In this document: one piece after another, positions 14,428 through 22,891 of the stretch
Numbering within the stretch: position 1 is the first letter of the stretch
How the letters are laid out: every line of letters begins with the position of its first letter
Virus record (IMG/VR): IMGVR_UViG_3300009180_000080
Location: 1 to 42,121 of that record
Direction: 5' to 3' (one strand)
Source of the DNA: a virus
DNA length: 42,121 nucleotides
Program-made: the position numbers and the translations under genes
The notes under the pieces: model-generated
The model's input: the letters and a program-made list of their open reading frames with translations, nothing else
Databases searched by the model: none
Told to the model about the DNA's origin: nothing

Positions 14428-15040
14428 TTCTTTCAAATAACAAATCAACTTGATTTAAAGTAACTCCTTCATTTAAAAAACTTAAATCTACTATGTCTTT
14501 TAATTTAAAGTTATGTTCATTCATAAATTGAAAAACATCACCAATTAAACATCCGCCTTTATTATATTCAAAGACACTACATTCAATTAATATGTATTTA
14601 GTTCTACTAACTGCTTTTAAAGCACCATTTAATATTTTTATTTCAGATCCTTGAGTATCTAATTTTAATAAATCAATATCTCTATTATCTAATAAATTAT
14701 CTAATGTGTTTGAAATTAAGTCAGTTTTTACTAAATATTGTTCATCAAAATCTGATGTATTTTCTTTATAAATTGAATTTCCAGAACTTAACAACCATTT
14801 ATCTGTCATATAATAAGTATGTTTGTCTCCTACATTATCTGTAAGTAGTCCTATAGTATATGGATAACCAGTTTGTTTTAGTATTTCTTCAGCATTTGGA
14901 TTAGCTTCAAACATATGTATGTCAGTTTGAGGCCATAGTGATTTACATGTTTTAGCAAAATCACCAATGTGTGCTCCAACATCAACAATAAATTTTGGAT
15001 TAAATCCATCGTAGTTTAAAATTTGTAATCTATCTAACAT
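14420..15040 (-). CDS. FkbM-family SAM-dependent methyltransferase
   Basis: 206 residues. FIVDVGAHIGDFAKTC is the SAM-binding motif I, IHMFEANPNAEEIL is motif II, and DLLKLDTQGSEIKILNGA is the typical FkbM motif with the conserved D-x-E-G/Q-S-E region. FkbM enzymes O-methylate sugars or secondary metabolites. In this island a glycan substrate is the natural inference. It overlaps the upstream GT8-like gene by 11 nt. Confidence 0.88.
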   Translation of the reverse strand: MLDRLQILNYDGFNPKFIVDVGAHIGDFAKTCKSLWPQTDIHMFEANPNAEEILKQTGYPYTIGLLTDNVGDKHTYYMTDKWLLSSGNSIYKENTSDFDEQYLVKTDLISNTLDNLLDNRDIDLLKLDTQGSEIKILNGALKAVSRTKYILIECSVFEYNKGGCLIGDVFQFMNEHNFKLKDIVDLSFLNEGVTLNQVDLLFERNG

Positions 15041-15800
15041 TTGTATAAAAATTATCTATTAAAAAAGTTGACGCTAAATTTCTGAAATTCTCATCTCCAG
15101 TAATATGAAAAATATTAATACAGTCTCTAATATTGTCAACAGCGTTTATTTCTCTTCCTAAATCATCAATGTAATTAGCAAAAAAGTTTTTACAATGCCA
15201 ATCAAGTACATTATAACTTCGGTCTAATAAAACTACATCAAAATTTTGTTTTCTTAATTCAAAATTCAATAAAGTTTGATCATCAGTTAAATTTGGTGAT
15301 TTGTTTATTGAACACCATTCTGATGATTTTTCTTTATAAAATGTTTGTATTTCTTTAAATACAGGTTCATGTATTTTATTATAAATAATAAAACCAGAAT
15401 TAAAATAATTATCCCAATTTACTGTTATATCATTGTACCAATGTTTTTGAACCATTTTTGATGATCTATTTAAAGATGGACCAAAACCATTATCTAATAC
15501 AGCACCAAATTTATTATTGGTTTTACTAAAAAAATCACCACAATGTGGTAAAGGAAATGTATCATAGTCTACTTGTGCTACTTGATCAAATTCAATATTA
15601 TTGTATAATAATATGTCTAATGTCCACATTTTTTGCATTTGTGGAGTTATTGATTCAAAATCTGCTATAGGTTCATTTAATTCTAAAAACTTACAATTAT
15701 TTTGTTCACACCATGATTTCCATGCTTTTTTACAATTTGTTACAAATAACGGCTCAGGTCCTGTTTTTCTGTAATTAGGCATTACTACTAAATTAGTCAT
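15030..15800 (-). CDS. GT8/glycogenin-like glycosyltransferase
   Basis: 256 residues. QVDYDTFPLP provides a DxD metal motif, YFNSGFIIYN is the conserved FN-x-G segment of GT8-like enzymes, and DDQTLLNFEL is the DQ-x-x-LN motif. IFHITGDENF near the end fits the H-x-x-G region. Retaining transferase of unknown donor. It overlaps the next upstream gene by 8 nt. Confidence 0.78.
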   Translation of the reverse strand: MTNLVVMPNYRKTGPEPLFVTNCKKAWKSWCEQNNCKFLELNEPIADFESITPQMQKMWTLDILLYNNIEFDQVAQVDYDTFPLPHCGDFFSKTNNKFGAVLDNGFGPSLNRSSKMVQKHWYNDITVNWDNYFNSGFIIYNKIHEPVFKEIQTFYKEKSSEWCSINKSPNLTDDQTLLNFELRKQNFDVVLLDRSYNVLDWHCKNFFANYIDDLGREINAVDNIRDCINIFHITGDENFRNLASTFLIDNFYTNVR

Positions 15801-16659
15801 TTATTATATAATTAAATAATTTTTCTGTTGTTAAATAATTTCTAGTATAATCTATTAATTGATTTGTATAATTTATTAAATCATCTTCATTTAATTCACT
15901 TATATTAGAATTACATTTTATAATTAAATCTTTAGGAAATGTAAACATAGTATACTCTGGACATTCATTTAAATTAGGAAAAAATGGAATACAACCATTC
16001 ATTAAAATCTCATAATGTCTTAAACAATCCCATCCACCTTTTTTAAATGTAACACCAAACCATGATTTTTGATAACCTTCAAAATAACTTGTTTCATCAT
16101 CATAAATGTATGTTGATAAATCACCTGGTATTATTGTAGCGTAGTCTTGTGATTTATTTGGCATTTTATGTACTATTAAATATTTTGGAATAGCAAAATA
16201 TATAGGTTTAATAAAATCAGTTGGTTTAAATACTAGTTCACGTTTATAATATGTTCCATATTGTAAAACATCTTCTCTAATATTTTGATCATCTTCTCCA
16301 TCTACTAAAATAATGTCTTTTCTACTATAGAATTTAACAACATCTTCAATAAAATCCAAACATCTTGTAAAAGAACCATATATTATTTTATCAAAAAAAT
16401 GATTTTCTATTTTTTCTTTTATATTACTACGGTCTACATCTATATTATCAAATTGACCATATAATGTAAATCCTCTTCCATAGCTTCTTCCATTTTCAGG
16501 CACACGTGTATTCCAATATTGGTTTTTATCATTTTTATACATATACCATAATTTATTATAGTCTATAAAATTTTCACCTAATACTGAACGACCACCATGG
16601 AATATCATATCACTTTGAAAGTCAGGTAAGTCTGCTTTTGATATAAAAAGTACTCTCAT
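15793..16659 (-). CDS. GT-B / exostosin-like glycosyltransferase
   Basis: 288 residues. The start MRVLFISKADLPDFQSD suits a GT-B N-terminal domain. The segment WDCLRHYEILMNGCIPFF closely resembles the R-x-x-E-x-x-x-x-G-x-I-P motif of exostosin and similar GT-B enzymes, which binds the donor. Middle regions are not recognised. Coupled to the neighbours by 4-8 nt overlaps. Confidence 0.68.
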   Translation of the reverse strand: MRVLFISKADLPDFQSDMIFHGGRSVLGENFIDYNKLWYMYKNDKNQYWNTRVPENGRSYGRGFTLYGQFDNIDVDRSNIKEKIENHFFDKIIYGSFTRCLDFIEDVVKFYSRKDIILVDGEDDQNIREDVLQYGTYYKRELVFKPTDFIKPIYFAIPKYLIVHKMPNKSQDYATIIPGDLSTYIYDDETSYFEGYQKSWFGVTFKKGGWDCLRHYEILMNGCIPFFPNLNECPEYTMFTFPKDLIIKCNSNISELNEDDLINYTNQLIDYTRNYLTTEKLFNYIIND

Positions 16660-17366
16660 TTTATTAATTCGTCAAGTGTTAAATAATTAGAATCTAAAGT
16701 TGAGTATTTATTAGGCATATGAAATATAATAGACCGTGAAATTAAATCTTCATAAATATACTTAGGTATACCTTGTTGATGACCTGGCCATTTTGGAGAA
16801 TAATAAAAATTACTACATGAGTCTTCTAATGAAGTGCCATAATTTATATTTTTATTTTTTAGAATATTTAATTGATTATTGTTCACTATCCATCCACCTT
16901 GATGTACATTGTCTACTTCTAACTTATTATTAATTATTTTACCTATAGAATGCACATTAGCTTTATGCATATCTATTAAATAAATGTTGTTATTAGTATT
17001 TTCATATCTTACAAAACCATGAATATAAACATCAGGTGTTTCTGAATTTAGTTTATTTTGACCTTCAATAAATGCTAATACATTATCTTCAGTTATTAAA
17101 GTATCATTTTCTTGATGCATATATAAATCATACTTATTGACATTATTGAAAGCATAATTTCTAGGTTCTATAGACAATGCTGTTCCAATATTATCATTGT
17201 ATTTTATAATATCTACATTTACTGGTCCATTATATATAAAATCTTCAGTAGTAAATAAAACCACATCAACTTCAATTTTAGTAAATTTAGAGTATTCTTC
17301 TAATATTTTTTCTAAAAAGTGATTTTGGTGAGTCCCATAATTTGGAATCAAACTTAATAATTTCAT
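16656..17366 (-). CDS. Putative GT-A glycosyltransferase
   Basis: 236 residues. MKLLSLIPNYGTHQNHFLEK and YMHQENDTLITEDN (an END/DxD-like site) suggest a GT-A fold with a non-standard metal site. HGFVRYENTNNNIYLIDMH and VHQGGWIVNN fill the acceptor side. It is assigned partly by its place in the island. ATGA overlaps on both sides. Confidence 0.58.
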   Translation of the reverse strand: MKLLSLIPNYGTHQNHFLEKILEEYSKFTKIEVDVVLFTTEDFIYNGPVNVDIIKYNDNIGTALSIEPRNYAFNNVNKYDLYMHQENDTLITEDNVLAFIEGQNKLNSETPDVYIHGFVRYENTNNNIYLIDMHKANVHSIGKIINNKLEVDNVHQGGWIVNNNQLNILKNKNINYGTSLEDSCSNFYYSPKWPGHQQGIPKYIYEDLISRSIIFHMPNKYSTLDSNYLTLDELIK

Positions 17367-18040
17367 ACTTTTATAATATTATGATTTTGTTTAAAAAATA
17401 CATTTTCTGGAAAACCTTGACCAGCATAAATTGTTGATCTTACACCTAACATATCTAATACTATAGGTAAAGAACTACTTCCTAAATGTCGTTCATCAGC
17501 ATGATACGCCTTATAAACATTTTCTTCAAAACTTGAGTTTGTGTCTAATTCAACAATATCAAAAGGCATCATTGATTTCCATTGTCCCCAAAATCCATTT
17601 AATTGGTGGGCTACAGGAATAGTAACTTTTGAATATATAATAGTATCTGGAAAATTAATTAGTTTTAATGTCATTTCACGATCATAATCTAAATTATTTA
17701 ATTTAGCATAATACTCTGACATGTAAACATCTATACTAGTTCCAGGTACAAAACCAAAATTATAATATTTTCCTTCTATACCAAAATCAGCTGGATTGAA
17801 TCTCCAATTATTTAAGTCCCAAGCATCTGATCCTATATCTATTAAAGTTACTTTTTCACAAAACTCTTGATGTTCTAAGAATTTTTTAACTTTATCATAC
17901 ATGTAATAATTCTGTGAAACTACAAAATGTATTTTTTCATTATGTGTTTTATAGTACCATGACGCTACAGGCCATAACATAAAAAAATCTCCAATCCAAC
18001 TAACGTTTGTAAAAATCATATTATAAAATAAGCTTGCCAA
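17363..18040 (-). CDS. Putative GT9-like (heptosyltransferase-type) glycosyltransferase
   Basis: 225 residues. FTNVSWIGDFFMLWPVASWY has the GD-x-x-x-x-P layout of the GT9 N-terminus. ERHLGSSSLPIVLDMLGVRS resembles its donor-site D-S-x-x-x-H-x-A-x-x-x-G region in degenerate form. It is shorter than typical GT9 enzymes (300-350), so it could be a reduced or inactive version. Start overlaps the TylF-like gene by 25 nt. Confidence 0.5.
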   Translation of the reverse strand: MASLFYNMIFTNVSWIGDFFMLWPVASWYYKTHNEKIHFVVSQNYYMYDKVKKFLEHQEFCEKVTLIDIGSDAWDLNNWRFNPADFGIEGKYYNFGFVPGTSIDVYMSEYYAKLNNLDYDREMTLKLINFPDTIIYSKVTIPVAHQLNGFWGQWKSMMPFDIVELDTNSSFEENVYKAYHADERHLGSSSLPIVLDMLGVRSTIYAGQGFPENVFFKQNHNIIKV

Positions 18041-18597
18041 TCTTCACCATACATTAATGTCAGCCCATGTTTATTTACAAATTCATCAACAGCTGTTTTA
18101 GCTCCTAAACATGAACCAGCATTATAATCATCACATAAAATAATTCCACCTTTTACCATTCTAGGATAGAAAAATTCAAGTCCTAATTTATAACTTGAAT
18201 AAATGTCTACATCTAGATGTACAAACTTAAACATTTTATCTTTAACGATATTTGAGTTTGTTTTAGGAAATTCTCCTTTTAATATAGTAACATTAGAATT
18301 ATTTATAAATAAATTTTTAACTTCTCCAAAAGAAGTATCATAAAAATCTCCCTCAATATGAATATTATCATATTCACTTACTTCAGGCATTCCTTCAAAT
18401 GTATCAAAACCATAAATTTGATCATTAGGAAATTCATTAACTAATTTTAATAATGATCCTCCTTTATATACCCCTACCTCAGCAATACATCCTTTTAACT
18501 CACTAGTCATTTTTGATATATTAACTAGTGAAGTTAAAGCATGTTCTTGTAATAGTGTTCCTCCAATTGGATTTGAACTTATTTGTCTTTTATCCAT
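18016..18597 (-). CDS. TylF/MycF-type O-methyltransferase
   Basis: 193 residues. CIAEVGVYKGGSLLKLVNEF (motif I), IYGFDTFEGMPEVSEYD, FVHLDVDIYSSYKLGLEFFY and GGIILCDDYNAGSCLGAKTA match the macrocin O-methyltransferase family, including the Asp cluster that binds Mg2+. Family members methylate hydroxyls on sugars. 6 nt separate it from the preceding methyltransferase. Confidence 0.9.
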   Translation of the reverse strand: MDKRQISSNPIGGTLLQEHALTSLVNISKMTSELKGCIAEVGVYKGGSLLKLVNEFPNDQIYGFDTFEGMPEVSEYDNIHIEGDFYDTSFGEVKNLFINNSNVTILKGEFPKTNSNIVKDKMFKFVHLDVDIYSSYKLGLEFFYPRMVKGGIILCDDYNAGSCLGAKTAVDEFVNKHGLTLMYGEDWQAYFII

Positions 18598-18603
18598 AAA
18601 CTA

Positions 18604-19095
18604 TTATTTTTCAGCCATTACCATAAAAGCATTGTACAAATCTACTCCAGATACAAAAATATTTTTATATCCTTTATTTATTAAATAGTCTTTAATAATA
18701 GTAGGACTAAAAATATGAACATGTTTTCTGTTATTCCATGGTCTCCAATATTCTTGAGAATAATCAGGTAGATATAAAAATAAAGTTCCATTTGGTTTTA
18801 ATGTTTCATACCAATAATCCATAGTTCCTACCCAATCAACTATATGTTCTAAACAATGGCTAGAAAAAATATAATCAACATTTTGTTTAGGTAAATTAGT
18901 AGCATGGTAACCATCATCAAAACTTAAATCAATAGGTGTTGAACCTTCAAATGACCATTCTGGTTTCATACATCCAATATCATATCCTTCTCCTTTACAT
19001 ACTTGTTGAGCAAACGGAAAAGCAAATCTAGCCGCGAAACCTTCAGTTTGAAATTTTGGATACAACATTCCATTAAAATCAATAGTATTTACCAT
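18604..19095 (-). CDS. Class I SAM-dependent methyltransferase
   Basis: 163 residues. GYDIGCMKPEWSFEGSTPID is a shortened motif I/II region. VDYIFSSHCLEHIVDWVGTM and LKPNGTLFLYLPDYSQEYW are motifs IV-V of the Methyltransf_11 type. The first 30 residues replace the usual N-terminal helix. Substrate unknown, probably a sugar, from context. 2 nt after the upstream stop. Confidence 0.78.
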   Translation of the reverse strand: MVNTIDFNGMLYPKFQTEGFAARFAFPFAQQVCKGEGYDIGCMKPEWSFEGSTPIDLSFDDGYHATNLPKQNVDYIFSSHCLEHIVDWVGTMDYWYETLKPNGTLFLYLPDYSQEYWRPWNNRKHVHIFSPTIIKDYLINKGYKNIFVSGVDLYNAFMVMAEK

Positions 19096-19097
19096 AT

Positions 19098-19685
19098 TTA
19101 TTTAATTGGTGTAATAATAATATAACCTTGATCTTTATAAGATAATTCAATATTATGAGTGTCACCAAAACAATCATAAACAAAATCAATTCCATCTCCA
19201 CCTAATACATTTCTTTCAGTCCAATTTCCACCTTCAAATGGTCCATCAATGTATATTCTCAAATCATCAATAATAAAAACATCTTTTTTACAGTTTCTAA
19301 CTGAAATTAAAGTTCTTAATTCTTTTTCTAGTGGTATTCTAATATTGTCTACTTTTTCTGTATCATACCCACCACCAGTTGATGTTCCTGGAAAATGAGC
19401 ATCTAAGAAAAATAATGTAGGTTTTTTATCAAGTTCAGCCACTGGCCCTTTAATAAAATCTTCACTTTCCATATTGTAAAGTGTTATACCTTTTTCTTCA
19501 TTAATAAATTGTGTGCAATACGTATCATATGTTTCTTTATGAACTTCTGTTGATAGCCACTTTTTAAAAGGAAGTCCAAGGCTGTAAGAAAAAGACCATC
19601 CTGGTCCTGTTCCTGTTTCTACAAAATTAACCAAATTATATTTGGTAATGTAATCTTGTACGTTGTGATGTTGTAATAATCCCAT
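19098..19685 (-). CDS. Rossmann-fold methyltransferase-like protein
   Basis: 195 residues. NFVETGTGPGWSFSYSLGLP resembles motif I. The strands WLSTEVHKETYDT, TLFFLDAHFPGTSTGGGYDT and DVFIIDDLRIYIDGPFEGGN follow the order of class I methyltransferases, with Asp-rich loops like TylF. It could alternatively be a non-methylating Rossmann protein. Part of the island; 12 nt after the upstream stop. Confidence 0.6.
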   Translation of the reverse strand: MGLLQHHNVQDYITKYNLVNFVETGTGPGWSFSYSLGLPFKKWLSTEVHKETYDTYCTQFINEEKGITLYNMESEDFIKGPVAELDKKPTLFFLDAHFPGTSTGGGYDTEKVDNIRIPLEKELRTLISVRNCKKDVFIIDDLRIYIDGPFEGGNWTERNVLGGDGIDFVYDCFGDTHNIELSYKDQGYIIITPIK

Positions 19686-19697
19686 GTTGTTTATTTA

Positions 19698-20555
19698 TTA
19701 ATTAATATCGTTTATCATTCCATATTCATCAAATATTGGCATTCCTCCCCATTTGTTGAAAAATTTTAATCTATTTATTTCTTCAGATTTTATTTGTCTT
19801 TCTGAAGATTTACCATTATTTTCTTCTAATCTATGAGAACCTCTAGCTCCAAAATGAAATACCATTGATTTTGAAGTTAACACAAATTTATAACCTTCGT
19901 TTTTCATTCGTAAAAATAAATCCATGTCTTCCCATGATGTTGGACTAAATTGTGGATCATTACCTCCAATTTTATCCCAATCAGATTTACGAATCAAACC
20001 ACTCACACCTTCAGCTTTAGGAATAGTAAAATTGTTACTTCTAACAAATTGATCCATCCAATCTTCTAGTATTTCTTTATCAAAATCATCATAGTGAGAA
20101 CCAAAAATATTTTTAGGAACAATAATTGTTCCAGGACGTGATTGACCATTTCCAAACATATCTGGTTCTATTCTATGACTAAATACCCAAGTTGGTTCCT
20201 TATGTTTTTGAATTTCTTCTAAACAAGCTAAATCCCAATTATTACTTACATAAAAATCAGAATGTAAAAACATAATATATTCTGTTGTTACTTTTTCAGC
20301 ACAAAAATTCATTCCACCACCAATTCCTTTAGATGAATTATTTTTGTCAATATAATACTCATATTTGTATTTTAATTTATTATCACGCAACCATTGATCT
20401 GTTCCGTCTGTACAATTTTCAGCATGAATGATAAATGGTGCTTTGTCAAAAAAACTATTTTTTCTAACTGATTCTACAGCTAGTTTTAAGTACTCTAAAT
20501 TGTTAAAAGTACTAATACAAAATGTGAGTGGATTAGATTGTGTCGTAAAAGGCAT
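19698..20555 (-). CDS. Family 2 glycosyltransferase
   Basis: 285 residues. TFCISTFNNLEYLKLAVESV, HAENCTDGTDQW, KGIGGGMNFCAEKVTTEYIM and FLHSDFYVSNNWD (HSD as the DxD variant) are a GT2 core. GGNDPQFSPTSWEDMDLFLR contains the ED catalytic motif. Its start overlaps the upstream GT2 gene by 23 nt. Confidence 0.87.
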   Translation of the reverse strand: MPFTTQSNPLTFCISTFNNLEYLKLAVESVRKNSFFDKAPFIIHAENCTDGTDQWLRDNKLKYKYEYYIDKNNSSKGIGGGMNFCAEKVTTEYIMFLHSDFYVSNNWDLACLEEIQKHKEPTWVFSHRIEPDMFGNGQSRPGTIIVPKNIFGSHYDDFDKEILEDWMDQFVRSNNFTIPKAEGVSGLIRKSDWDKIGGNDPQFSPTSWEDMDLFLRMKNEGYKFVLTSKSMVFHFGARGSHRLEENNGKSSERQIKSEEINRLKFFNKWGGMPIFDEYGMINDIN

Positions 20556-21150
20556 TTTGTTTTTCTTGTTTAGTTATTGTTTTATGGTGACCTAAAGCAT
20601 AAATGTCTTCAGCTGGTAGTAAAGCCATATTTGTATGACCTTCTAATTTTTCATGTACTTTACCAATCCAATTAATTTCTGGTTTATTTTTACAAATTCT
20701 ATATTGATAATCAGGAAAATTAATTCTATTGTGTTCATCAACTCTCCATCCCCATTGTCCAATATGTTTTTGAGTTAAACCAGCTACTGTATTAATACGT
20801 GGTATTAAATAACAATCAATTGTTGGATTAAGTTCTATCACTTGACGAATTAAATCAATTTGATCTTTATTTACCTCTTCATCAGCATCAATAAAGAAAA
20901 TATAATCTTTTTTACAATGTTTTTTTAAATTATTTTTAAAAGTAGAAAAGTCACCATTTAATTCACTAAATACTCTTTCAATTCTTTCAAAATTACTTAT
21001 TAAATCTAACATTTCTTGGGACGCGTTGGGAGTATCAATTTGGATAATGATTTCATCACTATCAACTTTACATTTAATGAGTTGATCTATTAAACGTTTT
21101 AGTTCCGCTGTTTCATTGCAAGCGGTAATAGCAAAACTAATGTTTATCAT
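20533..21150 (-). CDS. Family 2 glycosyltransferase (WaaE/KdtX-like)
   Basis: 205 residues. ISFAITACNETAELKRLIDQ, EIIIQIDTPNAS and YIFFIDADEEV (DAD metal motif) give a GT-A core. YQYRICKNKPEINWIGKVHE is the R-(I/L)-(C/F)...W-x-G-x-V-H-E motif seen in WaaE-type lipopolysaccharide core glucosyltransferases. It ends soon after, shorter than that family. Coupled by ATGA to the zinc-ribbon gene. Confidence 0.85.
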   Translation of the reverse strand: MINISFAITACNETAELKRLIDQLIKCKVDSDEIIIQIDTPNASQEMLDLISNFERIERVFSELNGDFSTFKNNLKKHCKKDYIFFIDADEEVNKDQIDLIRQVIELNPTIDCYLIPRINTVAGLTQKHIGQWGWRVDEHNRINFPDYQYRICKNKPEINWIGKVHEKLEGHTNMALLPAEDIYALGHHKTITKQEKQNAFYDTI

Positions 21151-21590
21151 ACAGCATTAATATAAGAAATTGCTTCAAGAAAACCAACTTTTCCAAAATT
21201 TCTTTTAGTTGTTGTGTCTGATTTATGTTTAGGTATTTCTTTATCTTGCTCAACATAAATTTTCTTTTCTTCTTCTGTTAATACTCTATTTTTGATTGCT
21301 GACCAAGTCCAATTGTCTTTAGTTGATCCATCAATGAATACAATACCTTCTTCATTTTCAATAACAAGTGGATACCATATTTTACCTTCAGTGTCTATTG
21401 ATTTTAGGTCTTTGTAAAGTTCGGGCATTGTTTCTTCAAACTTTTCTACATCATACTCACCGTCTTTGATAAAATCATTAGCGGTAAATCCACAACTTGG
21501 ACAGTTATATGCCCAAGCTGTTTCATTTAGTGGAGTTGCGTAACACATTTCACTTTCACAGTGACTACATTTTACTAATTTATCTTCCAT
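21147..21590 (-). CDS. Zinc-ribbon protein, unknown function
   Basis: 147 residues. CSHCESEMCY and NCPSCGFTAND supply a CxxC...CxxC zinc ribbon at residues 8-36. The rest (WYPLVIENEEGIVFIDGSTK) is a beta-rich domain of unknown function. Similar zinc-ribbon proteins occur beside T4-like phage structural and sugar genes, but no role is known to me. It overlaps neighbours by 4 nt and 1 nt. Confidence 0.72.
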   Translation of the reverse strand: MEDKLVKCSHCESEMCYATPLNETAWAYNCPSCGFTANDFIKDGEYDVEKFEETMPELYKDLKSIDTEGKIWYPLVIENEEGIVFIDGSTKDNWTWSAIKNRVLTEEEKKIYVEQDKEIPKHKSDTTTKRNFGKVGFLEAISYINAV

Positions 21591-22888
21591 TATATTTTCT
21601 TTAATTTAGGTAATTGTGGTAATTGTGGTAACACTAATTTAGGTTGTTCTTTAACATACTGTTTATAATACTCACCTAATTTTTCTGTCATTTTTTCAAA
21701 ACTAAAATTAGTTTTACTGTAAAATGATTGACGATTTGCTTTATCTATGTATTTTTTATAATTAGCATGGATGTCAACTAATAATTGTCCAGCTTGAACA
21801 TAATCAGCAGTATACCATGCGCTTTCAGCTAAAATAATGTTAGGAACAACAGCTGATGGGTGAACTTGAGTTAATTTACCTCCAATTAAATTTGTAAATT
21901 CGGGATTTAAAAAATCTATTTGACCTGACCATCCTGAACATATAATTGGTTTTTTAGTTACACTGAATTCTAATAATGGACGACCAAATCCTTCACCTTT
22001 AGTTAAATTAATCATTGCTTTAATTTTTAGATGGTTATAAAGATAATTAATTTCTTTTTCTTCCAAGTCACCATGAATTAAATAAATGTTAGGCAATGTA
22101 CCTTTTACTGTTTTTCTAACTTCATTGATTTTATTTAAAATACTATTTTTATCTAAAATACTTCCACCAGCACTTGATGTTTTTAAAATTAAACAAGGAG
22201 CATTTTTCTTATTTTTAAATGTTTCTAAAAATACTTTAATTGTCATCCCTACATTTTTACGATCTTCACCTAAAGCCCCACCTAACCAATGGCCAACAAA
22301 CAAATACGCGAAATTCTCGGGAATTTCATCGAGATACGTTACTAAATCATTTTCAGGTATGTCTTTATCATCCATATGGAAGTATGTGTTTAAATCAACA
22401 CCTTCAAAAATAACTTCAATTGGTTTTTCAATTTTGATATGTCTAACAACATTACCTTGTTGGTCACGTTGTTCTGCTTGAGTTTGTAAAAATACTTGTT
22501 TTGAATGTTCTGATGAAATTAAATTCAAATCCATTCGATTACAACCATCAATCCAAGATGGATCACACAATGTTGTTTCAATACCGGCTGTTACACCAAT
22601 ATTGTATTTTCCTACAGGTTGAAATTCATTTGGAATTGTAATTTGCATCCAAACATCAGGCTGTTGTGTTAATTGATTTCCTTCAATTAAATGTTTTTTC
22701 ATCCAATTCCATTCTTCATGATCATCTAAATAACCATAAGGTGTGTTTCCCCAACGTTGAGATAAAATCCATACATCCCACTCATCTTTTTTTGCTTCTA
22801 TTGTTGCTTTAACAAAATCTCTTGCTCTAGCACCGTATCCTGAGTATGTTTCTACAGGACAACTTATTACAACATATTGTTTACTCAT
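21590..22888 (-). CDS. Group 1 (GT4-like, GT-B) glycosyltransferase
   Basis: 432 residues. VVISCPVETYSGYGARARDF is a GT-B N-terminus with a Gly-rich acceptor loop. GVTAGIETTLCDPSWIDGCN follows. The C-terminal domain has AYLFVGHWLGGALGEDRKNV, LTKGEGFGRPLLEFSVTKKP (the E-x7-E donor motif of GT4) and PIICSGWSGQIDFLN. A proline/leucine repeat (LPQLPQLPKLKK) ends the protein. 3 nt after the second GT4 gene. Confidence 0.88.
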   Translation of the reverse strand: MSKQYVVISCPVETYSGYGARARDFVKATIEAKKDEWDVWILSQRWGNTPYGYLDDHEEWNWMKKHLIEGNQLTQQPDVWMQITIPNEFQPVGKYNIGVTAGIETTLCDPSWIDGCNRMDLNLISSEHSKQVFLQTQAEQRDQQGNVVRHIKIEKPIEVIFEGVDLNTYFHMDDKDIPENDLVTYLDEIPENFAYLFVGHWLGGALGEDRKNVGMTIKVFLETFKNKKNAPCLILKTSSAGGSILDKNSILNKINEVRKTVKGTLPNIYLIHGDLEEKEINYLYNHLKIKAMINLTKGEGFGRPLLEFSVTKKPIICSGWSGQIDFLNPEFTNLIGGKLTQVHPSAVVPNIILAESAWYTADYVQAGQLLVDIHANYKKYIDKANRQSFYSKTNFSFEKMTEKLGEYYKQYVKEQPKLVLPQLPQLPKLKKI

Positions 22889-22891
22889 AAC